A stretch of 20,306 nucleotides of DNA. It comes from Hypsibius dujardini (Eukaryota; Tardigrada; Eutardigrada; Parachela; Hypsibiidae). The stretch spans positions 1 to 20,306 of the forward strand of contig LRSR01011116.1 in the NCBI GenBank assembly GCA_001579985.1. Reading direction: 5' to 3'. A program made the translations under genes and the position numbers. This document shows positions 1 to 8,566 of this stretch, one piece after another; position 1 is the first letter of the stretch; each line of letters opens with the position of its first letter. The notes under the pieces were generated by a model, which was given only the letters and a program-made list of their open reading frames with translations, had not been told where the DNA came from and made no database searches.

Positions 1-95
1 TGAAAGTTTAAGCGTTAAGCTAGATTACATTTTTCGCAGAAAATGTGCCTATTTTGGCCATACTTGTGATATCATTCGGCACAGGATCTACGCAC

Positions 96-572
96 CTCTG
101 TCTTTGCCGTCGGGGCAATCCGGAAATTGCGGAGGATATGGACCATGACCATCTTTATTTCGTAGTATGCAAAGCCTGGATAAGATAGAACGACGATGAA
201 GACACTATCAGCCCATTTTACGTACATTTTTCCAGAGGATTGGCAAAACGGGACCAAACGAAAACTTTTAGTTGCAAAACAATTTTCTTGGCTTCACTTT
301 ATAGACGACTAAAAAAGCTGTATCAAAACTGTTAGTTACTAATAATTTAAGTGGCAAATCGAAATGAACTGAAACTGAAAATAGTCTTACGAACTCGAAT
401 AAAGCCAGAGAGATTATGACTTGGGAGATTAGAAGTTTTAGTTAGCTAAAAAACTAATCAGTTGATTAGGGTGCGGTATTTTTACTCACGCATGCCGATG
501 CAGTTGCGGGGTCCTTGTCCGAAAGTATCGAACGTGTAAGGCTTAATGTTTTTCTTATTCTCATACGAGAAC
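96..572 (-). CDS. P450 haem-binding exons (two exons)
   Basis: Exon 572-490 completes the PERF arginine from the previous exon (AG + G) and encodes FSYENKK through [11 protein letters not shown]. Its donor is C|GTGAGT, and the split codon C+GC gives the Arg of the MRF motif. Exon 175-96 begins after a TATCTTATCCAG acceptor, encodes [19 protein letters not shown], the helix L that follows the haem cysteine, and ends at GAG|GTGCGT after KTE. In P450s of this clan about 30 more residues (starting V/I-PLKL) normally follow, so one more exon should lie left of position 1. Intron 176-489 shows nothing else of note. Confidence 0.9.
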
Positions 573-3500
573 CTGTGAATACGAAAAATATGAAAATTGG
601 AATAAATTACTCACTAGAAAGGAAGAGAGAACGCTGCTTGTTTTATCTAACGGTCATTTTTTATTTAAGTAATATTCAGCAAGCTAATTAGTTAAGTAGT
701 ATATTTGAGGTTAAGATACGCGTACCTTTCCGGGTCGAAAACTTCGGGATTTGGCCAAAATTCGGGATCTCTTTGAATGGCGAAAATAGGAATAGCAATG
801 ACACTGCCTTTTTCGATCTTCAGGCCCTTATACTCCCAGTCCTCGTTGCACTCGCGCTCCGTTCTCGAGACGGGCGGATACAGCCGCAGTGCTTCGTTGA
901 CGCACGCGTCGAGGTACTGCATCTGGGCGATGGCGTCGTAGTCCGGCTCCTCGCGGTCCTGCATCACCTCCTCAATGTCCTGGCGCAGGCGCTCTTGAAT
1001 GTCGGGATTGACGGCGAGGGAGTAGGTGAGGAAGGTCAGAGCGCTGGCTGTCGTCTCGAAGCCCGCCAGGAAAAAAATTATCGCCTGCGCGACGACCTCC
1101 TGTTTTGACATACGAAGTCTGCATTACAGTGCAGTACAGTCACGGTATGTGCTCACGGGTAGTATAACTGGCATAGGATGGGACTATTCCGTCCGACCAA
1201 CATGAATTATCTTTCATGAATTGCAGTCCACAAAAGTTATCCTCAAAATGTAGACCAGATTTTACATTATAACCAGTTTGATCAGAAAAAGATTTGGGAG
1301 TGCTGTACTCAAGGTGTTTTGCTTACTCAAGGAGGTAAGTAGCTTTTTACAGTTCCACATTTCAAGGAATGCACATTTGCTTTTGCACTTTGTAAGGTCG
1401 AAATGTTTATCGAAAGGGACAAATGTCGGACTTACATCGAGGGAGAGCTTATAATTGGCGTTCGATAGGGATTTCTCCTGTGCGGACCCGACCGAAAGGT
1501 CATGCGATATTATGTCGGCAGTCTGGTCGGCCATTGTGGCTGGCAGGTCTTCCGGAATGGCCGAAGCTTTTTGCATGTCGTTTGGACCGGCGCTTGTCAT
1601 CGATTTCAACATGAGTTGGATGAAATCTCTTCGAACCTGAAGTCAAACTAGATGAATGACGCAGCAGTTACCGAGTACGGTGTGAGTAAAGCATCATGAT
1701 CTTACAACGTTCGACTCGGTCCGCAGTTTGATAATCTCATTGGTGTTGTGAACGAAAAAGTCGAGGTTCTCCTTTTTGATTGCGGACATCCCAAGTTTCT
1801 TCGCCAGCGGAAGCGCCCATGGGAAAAGAACTATAATAATCGGTAGATATTGCATCATACAAATATGCGCAGTCGTATTTGTAGCGAGCACAATCGGAAA
1901 AGATGTTATTACTGGTTGTACTGCCTAACTTACACTACACCAACAGATTATATAGTACAGAAGACAAGAGACAAGAGAGAAAGAAGGTGGCCAAAGGTAA
2001 ATGGAAAAAAAAGAAAGTAGCTAATGGAAGACGACGATTAAGACATAATGGACCACTAATGATAATAGTTACTCAATCATATAGCTAGGCGCGACATATT
2101 TACAGGAACGCTTTTATGGTACGGACTTCGCGATCTCACTTACAAAGTATGATAAACATTGGATCCATCAGAGAGAAGTTGAACGCTTCAGTCGCGTTTT
2201 TAGTGAAGGCATTTTTCGGGTCGTTTTGCGAGTCGATTTTGGTGCCGAAAAAGGTCGACGCAATCACATCGAGAGTCACCGTACGGAATAGTCTGCAGAT
2301 GGAAGTGTTTACACGAATTATAGAAAGTTCTTCTGAAAAACAAAAGCAACTGCGGAAGATTGATCATTCGGAACTGACTTTTGTCCTTCGACCTCGACTT
2401 GTTCATCGGCTAGTTTTCCAAGGTTGCAAACCAGGTTGTCGCAGCACTCATTGATGAGTCCGTTCATCTAATACCGATATAAAATGGTCAGGGAAACCGA
2501 TTATAACCTTTTTTCTTAAGGACGTCCTCCAAAAGCACGCTTTTTTTCAGGAACACTAAAACTAAAATGGTGAGCCGTGCAAAACTGTCAGAGCTCGTCA
2601 GTTTTTTTACCCCCCCCCTCCTGAATTTTAGACGCTGATGTCAGCGCTGTTGGAACCCCCTAAGCGCCAGAATCTTAAATTTCCGCTTTCATAAACAAAC
2701 TTTCGGCACCGATAACACTTAAGTTTATCCTGCGCATTTTCAAAATCACCACGAAGAAAAGCGTCGAGATCGGTGATGATGGGAATGTCGGTCGATCCAG
2801 CCTCCTCGTATCGTATTGCCTCGTAACCTCTGATCAGTACTAGTATGATGCTCAAATGAAGGGAAGAATAATGTCATGCGGGTCTATGAAATCTTACTGA
2901 AATACACCTTTTTTCAAACTCTCCGGATCAAGGAAATTTTGATATTTAAAACTGCTGACGTACCGTATTCCCCCGATCTCAAGGGACAGTTAAGCCCCAC
3001 CCCCTTCAGTCATCGGTTGACTGTTCAATCGGATTCACTGTGTCGTGATTGGTTGAAATTTAAGAGCAACTTGCCAGCGATTGATTGATTGATTAAGCGG
3101 AATTTCTTGGCGCACTTATTGAATCAGTTGATTGATTGATTGTAGGTAAACAATAGCAAACGGTGATGAACAGATAAGATCCGGGGTGGATCAAATTAAC
3201 TGGTAGGGCAAAAAAGTGTCCCTTGAGATCGGGGGAATACGGTAATCCAAGGACAGAGCCCCACCCCCTTATACGGCAGAGCTCGTCATCGATTGCTTAC
3301 ACTTACCTCCCCCCCTGAATTCACTGACATAATTGTTGAATGTTCCCTTACTAGTCAGTCTTCAGGACGAACCGTCAACCTTCCGGAGTGACTGGAACCG
3401 TCCAGACTGACTGTCGTTCTGTACGACTCGCCATTTTTGAGTCTTAAGATATAGTTTGTCTTTACTTAAATTGTTCCTTTATTCGTTTGTTTTTCAGTTC

Positions 3501-4772
3501 TTCCCTTTTTTGTTGTTGAGCTTAATTTTCGACTCACTTAGTTTAATCCATTTTGTTTACATTTTTAACTATATTTTTTTAATCGATTATTCCGGTTTGA
3601 ATCCGATTTGTCCGTCTAACCTGCTTTAATCTGCCGGAAGTAAAAGTCGGCACCAGAACACTCCTGACATCCTGCAAGGGCAACGTTGACAGACCGACTG
3701 TGCAAAAGTTAGAACACAGTACTGATCATTACTTTCCATCGCTGGTCGTGTAACTCGTTGACGGCATTATCCATGAGCGGTCCATTTATGTCGTTATGCT
3801 GTAACGAGTAATGTTTTAATTGTTCAGTACGAAAACCGGTTTTAAGAAAATTCGCCGAGACAGCGATTCAATTTTCCTGTTATTTCTTCTGTCATGTTTG
3901 TGGTTGGTAGTGCGTGTGAGTGTACTCCCATATGAAAACTAACCCGGCGGTTCACAAAGTGCGGGAAATCCTTCACCATGATGCTTCGTAGCATATCTAA
4001 AAGTGCAGACTCAATCAAACTTATCTGTCACACGGACGTTTCACATGTATCTGATCAGACGCTTCTTCTCAACATAAGTATACCTGGGTCGCTCACTGAC
4101 AGCACTGGCTTGCCTCCTTCGAAGTATCTGTTTCAAAACGAAAAACCTAAAAAGACTAAACCAAAACTCTCAGTAAACAACTCTCTTGATGTTTTTCTAG
4201 TTGAACAAAGAAATGAACTAAAACTTACACAACTTCTACGAAACTTACAAAACTTACAGAACTAATGAACTAATGAACTAAAACTTACAGAACTTCTACG
4301 AAACTTACAAAACTTCTGTAGTTACAAAACTCTTAAGTGAGAAAATATAGAAAAGTAAAATTAGCGAACTAATTTTGTCCTAAACCTAAATTAAGATATT
4401 TAGCAAGTAATTTTTACTGGCCTAAAACATTGCTTAGTGAGTCATTTAGCGGTGAACTGGAAGGCAATCGTTAGATGAAATGCAGACCCTTCTGTGTGGC
4501 CATTTATCATTTAGTCCAAACACAAATTATATCTACCCGAACTTTCTGCCGTATTTCTTGATGGCGCTGATGTCGAACGGTCCCACGCCGAGCTACGTGA
4601 AATCGCAGGAAAATGGGGAGAACTGCCCATGCGTCTCGATGGAGCAAATATTTCATTTCTGGCATGGGGAAAACTCACGCGAATTGTTTGCACGAAAACC
4701 CCAAGCAAGGGCAACGGACGAGGCCCCGAGATTCCCTTTTTCTTCCAGTACTCATTATTCCTGTGAGCGATC
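96..4772 (-). CDS. Cytochrome P450 (clan 3, CYP3A/CYP6-like), partial and possibly defective
   Basis: Haem-thiolate monooxygenase, expected on the ER membrane with NADPH-P450 reductase; substrate unknown. Exons 5' to 3': 4772-4679, 4592-4537, 2829-about 2750, 2467-2379, 2292-2144, 1830-1706, 1636-1436, 1118-726, 572-490, 175-96. Visible landmarks in order: the post-anchor [17 protein letters not shown] hinge; a [11 protein letters not shown] strand; [32 protein letters not shown]; helix [13 protein letters not shown] (oxygen activation); helix K NEALR; the PERF box; and haem loop [16 protein letters not shown] with the Cys ligand, split over the last two exons. Most exon phases agree. The anchor exon is not found, the final exon after KTE lies off the left edge, no helix-C (WxxxR) exon is visible between 2750 and 2467, and the 1436 donor is out of phase with the 1118 acceptor. 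It could be a divergent functional gene with missed exons or a decaying copy. Confidence 0.88.
2961..3244. mobile_element. 280 bp MITE with 26 bp terminal inverted repeats and TA target duplication
   Basis: Positions 2963-2988 (starting CCGTATTCCCCCGATCTC) are the exact reverse complement of 3217-3242. Both ends are flanked by TA (2961-2962 and 3243-3244), the target-site duplication of the Tc1/mariner/IS630 superfamily. The interior has no coding capacity and contains GATTGATT-rich stretches. It sits inside the 1.7 kb P450 intron (2830-4536). The family cannot be named from sequence alone. Confidence 0.85.
4213..4316. repeat. 60 bp-spaced direct duplication
   Basis: The segment beginning ATGAACTAAAACTTACA at 4213 recurs at 4273 with one mismatch over roughly 43 bases. 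The short word ACTAATGA between the copies is itself doubled, so slippage or unequal crossing-over is the likely origin. It is AT-rich and lies inside a P450 intron. Confidence 0.8.
4537..4772 (-). CDS. P450 N-terminal proline-hinge exons (two exons)
   Basis: Exon 4772-4679 (31 codons) carries [23 protein letters not shown], the hinge that joins the membrane anchor to the globular domain in microsomal P450s, and ends CGC|GTGAGT. After an 86 nt intron, exon 4592-4537 reads [18 protein letters not shown] and ends GG|GTAGAT, in phase with the FGGYEAIRY exon at 2829. The upstream acceptor could be 4772 (GATAG) or 4760 (CACAG); both need a preceding exon ending in phase 2. I found no in-phase anchor exon between 4773 and 5612. 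Confidence 0.8.
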
Positions 4773-5612
4773 CTATCAAAATAATGCAGAAAAGGTCTAA
4801 CAACACAGCACAGATTTATACACGTGGCGAAAACCTTGCGCTGACCGAGTTACGCCATTTAACTCGGCATGTGTATGAAACTATACATCGCATGAGTTAT
4901 AAGGCTCGACTCGGTTAGCCCAAAGTTTTTGCCACGCGGCTAGCAGGAATAACAGACACGCTAAGTGTTCATGAACTTCATTCGAACATCTCCTTATTAA
5001 GCTTACACAGTGTAATACGCGGTGAGACATACGAAAATCCCCACGATCCATTCCAGCCACATTTTGCAAATCGCTCTTTAAAATTTCCAGGCGAAAACAT
5101 TCAGCAAATGGCAAATGCGACAGCGAAGCGGTAGAAACTGGTATGTGCTTGGCGAGTTCGGTTGTCGTCGGCACAGCTGTGTCAGCACTTTGGCTTGTCA
5201 TACCAGTGCTACTGATATAATAGAACAACATGCTGACGTAGAGGTACATCGAGGCCCCGGCAAAATGATTAACCACGAGATACGCAAGGACCTTGACCTT
5301 TGCTTGTGTATCTGTGTCCGTGTTTGTACCTGTGTCTGTGCCTGTGCCTATGTCTGTGTCTGTGCATATGTCTGTGTCTGTGTCTGTGTCTGTATCTGTG
5401 TCTGTGTCTGTGTCTGTGTCTGTGTCTGTGTCTGTGTCTGTGTCTGTGTCTGTGTCTGGAGGATATTGAAACATAGACATATGCTTATACTGTACATCAC
5501 TTTCATCAATAATGGTATACGCGAACTGATAAGGCAAACAGCATGTTCACGTCATACTTTTACGAAGAGATTTTTCACGTAACAGTGAAATGAACAACGA
5601 CGAGTCTTGATT
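4773..5612. other. Spacer between P450 and evectin genes
   Basis: This stretch contains the hexanucleotide repeat and a 218-codon minus-strand open frame (5537-4881) built around it. After the Asp-Thr run that frame has hydrophobic stretches (LAYLVVNHFAG, LFYYISSTG, LACLLFLLAAW) but no known domain. A GTATGA donor near 5205 and a GTAAGC donor near 5007 are possible, but neither joins in phase to the P450 exon at 4772. I do not call a gene here. Confidence 0.4.
5306..5459. repeat. (TGTCTG)n hexanucleotide microsatellite
   Basis: About 25 units of TGTCTG/TGTGTC, near-perfect from about 5400 to 5458 and degenerate to the left. Because the unit is six bases, several frames stay open: the minus strand reads alternating Asp-Thr and the plus strand alternating Val-Cys. 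It lies between the P450 and the evectin gene. Confidence 0.95.
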
Positions 5613-6984
5613 TCAGCAGTGCCAGAACAACGGCCACAGCATGACCGAGCCTAAGAGGGTGCCGGCGGCAATGCCGCCCAGTGCTCCCAGCGCATAGTCC
5701 GGTCCGCCATAATAGCAGCCAGGAACGTCCACGTAGTACACTTGAGCGACCTTTCCCGGTGCGGTTTGGTAAACTAAAGGGATGAAACTCTTTAATCTCC
5801 ATAGCACTGTTGGTATTCTTACAAGAAAAAAATGTCGGAAGAACGTACTGTATCCTTGGGGTTGATGCCGACCCCCTACGTAGCCTTCCGGAATGTACAC
5901 GTAGGTGCCGGGTGGAGGCGGCGGATAGGTCTCCGGAATGACTAACGGAGTGAGGAGATGAGCCTCTGAGAGCGCACGGCGGAGACCCTGTTCAAGGGAG
6001 AACTGCGTGTTCAATGCGGGAAATTCCCGAAAAATCGGCCTTTCCACCGACTGATTGATTCTTTGATTGACAAAAACTGTGGAACATAGGAAATGCTTTC
6101 GACGGTTCGTACCGTTCGGATGCGTCTCGCTTCCTGGAGTGCAGCCACCCAAGCCACTCGGTCGTCCAGGGACTCCGCGGAAAACTGCCAATGAGAACCG
6201 TGACGAGGAATGACGGCGAAGAGAAAATCCTTCGACAGGCCTTCTGGTGGATTCACATGTTTTCCCTATCACGAGGACTCCGGTTGTTCGTGACGGAACA
6301 AAATATATTTACTTATAGGAAAACAGAACAGAACAAGAACAGAACATAAAAGAACAGAGCAGAAGAGAACAGAACAAAGTTTTAAGAACAAAACATAATA
6401 AGAACAGAACATATTGAGAACAGAACAGAACAAAAACAGAGCATATAAGAACAGAGTAGAACAGAACAGAACACAAGAAGTCTTAAGAACAAAATTTATA
6501 AATAATTTTATTATTTTGTATAAGAACAGAAAAGAACAGAACATGTAAGAACACAGTAGAACAGAGCTGAATAGAATGGAACATAAGAGATTTTTAAGAA
6601 CAGAATATATATATGTATATCAGTAATATTTAAAAAGTATATCCACGTATGTACAGAAAATAAAATGTGAACAAACGCCTTACATACCGGATCTCCAATA
6701 CGAATTTCCAGCGTGTTGGGCATAAACACGACGTCTTTCGGCTCCGTCGACAGTTCGTTCTTGAAGTAACGTAGTGCGCCGTTCCGGTTGAGGACTAGCC
6801 ACACTTTTTTCCAGTGTTTCAAAATCGAGGCTGAACACGGGAATGGAGATCACGAGAAAATGAATAAGCGACACGGAGACACGGAGACCTGTCAAGAGAA
6901 GATAACGGAAAAAATCACAATTGGGATACTTCGCTTACTCTGTCGGGAAACCCAGCCACACTTGGCGATGGTCTTGATATCCAT
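5613..6984 (-). CDS. PLEKHB: Evectin, PH domain-containing family B protein, complete
   Basis: Five exons: 6984-6939, 6830-6688, 6265-6113, 6050-5849, 5773-5613; all phases agree and give about 234 residues (vertebrate PLEKHB1/2 are about 220-245). The start at 6984 places KCGWVSRQTSILKHWKKVW at the N-terminus, as in family members where the PH domain begins almost at once. The PH domain runs to about residue 110 and ends with the conserved Trp helix (DRVAWVAALQEA). A Pro/Tyr-rich linker follows (ETYPPPPPGTYVYIPEGY), then the C-terminal hydrophobic anchor DYALGALGGIAAGTLLGSV, matching the family's ALGMLAG-type tail. Evectins are tail-anchored on Golgi and recycling endosomes; PLEKHB2 binds phosphatidylserine through its PH domain. 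Lipid choice here is inferred. A TTTTTTTCAAAG acceptor-like site just upstream suggests a 5' non-coding exon. Confidence 0.92.
6310..6605. repeat. Degenerate AGAACA repeat in evectin intron 2
   Basis: Many copies of AGAACA/GAACAGA with AT-rich interruptions fill most of the 422 nt intron 6266-6687. On the transcribed strand it reads as a long TGTTCT pyrimidine-rich stretch. It yields Cys-Phe-Leu-rich open frames that are artefacts of the repeat. Confidence 0.85.
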
Positions 6985-8566
6985 CTTGGTTTTTGTCTGC
7001 ACAGTTTTCTTCACCAGCCTTTGAAAAAAATATAATAAAATATCACGATTGCTGTACAGCGTGAAAATTAAAAACCTGTTTTAACGCTGAATTTTTTCCT
7101 TGGAAGAGGAAAATGCGCAGCACGATATGCTCATACTCGCACCACATGAAGAGAAAGAAGCACGCGGACTGGTAAACATGCCTTTACTACGCATTTGTGA
7201 CACACCGCACGCTTTCCAGGAAATACAGAGATATACATTTTCCCCTCTCCACCAGGGTGAAGAAAAAATGGAAAATCCACTAGAGATTGCGCTATGCGCC
7301 AATCAAATCTTTTGGTGGATCAAATTAAAATGGCGGACTGACTCGCGGCCAATCGCGGGAGAAGCGAATTGGCCACGATTAACAGCAATTTAAAGCCCAC
7401 ACTGTCCACCGGTGATCGGATGCCATTTGGTCAAACGGTTCAGCTCGGTTTTATTGAAGTGATCGAGATTTTTTGTTAGCTCGTAGGCGAGTCAAAATAA
7501 AGTTTTCAAATATCACGAATATTATTAGTAGTTCACTTTTAGTCTTCTTTCCCAAATTTTCTCATTTTCTTTATTGTAAATGTTCGCTTTTCCGCGAGTT
7601 CACTTTTCTTCGTTATTTTGGATTTCCGTTGGCTCCCCATTTTCGCTTTCTTGTTTGTTTTTTCTTTGCGTAGTTTTCCTGTTTTCCGAAATGTCAGGTT
7701 GAAGTAAGGGAAGGGAGATAAAGAACCCCGAGTAATCTGAGTAACCCGAGAACCCCAAGAACCCGGAGAGTCCCGAGAACTCTAAGAACCCGGAGAATCC
7801 CGAGAGTCCCGAGAACCCGGAGACCCCCAAGAACCCCGAATAATCCTAGAACCCCGAGAACTTGGAGAACCCGGAGAGTCCCGAGAACCCCAAGTAATCC
7901 GAATGAATTTGGGAATATTATTGTAATAAATTAGAAAGGTGTCCCGGTGGGAGGCAATATGCAGTCCGTCGGAATGACGGAAGATTGGATGAAGACCTTC
8001 TCCGCCCGACCTGCAAGGTTGTAATCATTCCTATGAAACAATTGACAAATAAGTCTTGCGAGGATGTTTTTGGTGGCCATAGATATTTTCAAGAATCCGA
8101 ATTTTTTTGGATCGTGAAAAACAAGACTTCAGGAAGTTGTGGACACCAAAGTAGAGGCCGTCTAAGTGTTAACAAAGAAGTGCTTCGGCGAAATCTGCCG
8201 CTTCTAATAGTTCTCTCAAATTTGCTTTTTTAGCAATAAACATTACAGGATAAAAGCAGAAAAGCGCTACAGAAACCTTGCGGCCAGGTTTGATTGAAAT
8301 ACGTCACGATTCGGCCTTGTTCGCTCTGTCCCGCAGCGACGGATTGAGGTCGGGAGTCAGGGGGGGGGGCCGGGCACAGCTTCAAAAAAACGTGCCAGAA
8401 TACTTTTTTTTCTGGAAAATGTGAAACGCTTTTAAAAAAAACTTGGTGCCATATAAAATTGTGCCTATGGTAGGAAAGTACGTTTTTGGTGCCTCGGACA
8501 CAACCGAACTTCCGGCGGGGGGGGGGGCACGGTGCTTCTTCCACGGTGCTTGCTTCCTCGTCAGTA
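6985..8566. other. Spacer between evectin and receptor genes
   Basis: About 1.6 kb without a supported gene. It contains the minisatellite at 7724-7905, two G-tracts (about 8361-8369 and 8517-8527) and a small hairpin (GATTGCGC-TAT-GCGCCAATC near 7285). Plus-strand frames at 7100-7393 and 7985-8233 show no domain, codon bias or plausible splice structure. The minus-strand stretch 8573-8380 beside the receptor stop is discussed under findings. Confidence 0.5.
7724..7905. repeat. 9 bp minisatellite, consensus near GAGAACCCC
   Basis: About 20 imperfect nine-base units (variants GAGAACCCG, GAGAGTCCC, AAGAACCCC, AGTAATCCG). Because the unit is three codons, the minus strand reads as a Gly-Phe-Ser/Leu-Ser repeat (FSGLSGFSG) over about 50 residues. 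No signal peptide or splice site frames it, so it is treated as non-coding. Confidence 0.9.

Larger units (their letters stand above)
2830..4536 (-). other. Long P450 intron, 1.7 kb
   Basis: Bounded by the GG|GTAGAT donor at 4536 and the TGATCAG acceptor at 2830. It holds the MITE at 2961-3244, a 60 bp direct duplication near 4213-4316, and a partial echo of nearby sequence (AGAGCTCGTCA followed by a C-tract and CTGAATT occurs both near 2590-2630 and near 3278-3322). Open frames inside it, such as 3978-4265 on the plus strand, show no recognisable domain. No other gene is seen. Confidence 0.6.

Noticed and set aside
773-1108. 111-codon plus-strand frame
   Set aside because: It lies exactly opposite the P450 helix I/helix K exon, whose motifs are unmistakable on the minus strand.
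5115-5582. Plus-strand frame with a Val-Cys run
   Set aside because: It is a translation of the TGTCTG microsatellite, with no domain and no plausible gene context.
6269-6544. Cys/Phe/Leu-rich minus-strand frame
   Set aside because: It is produced by the degenerate AGAACA repeat inside evectin intron 2; the flanking exons join in phase without it.
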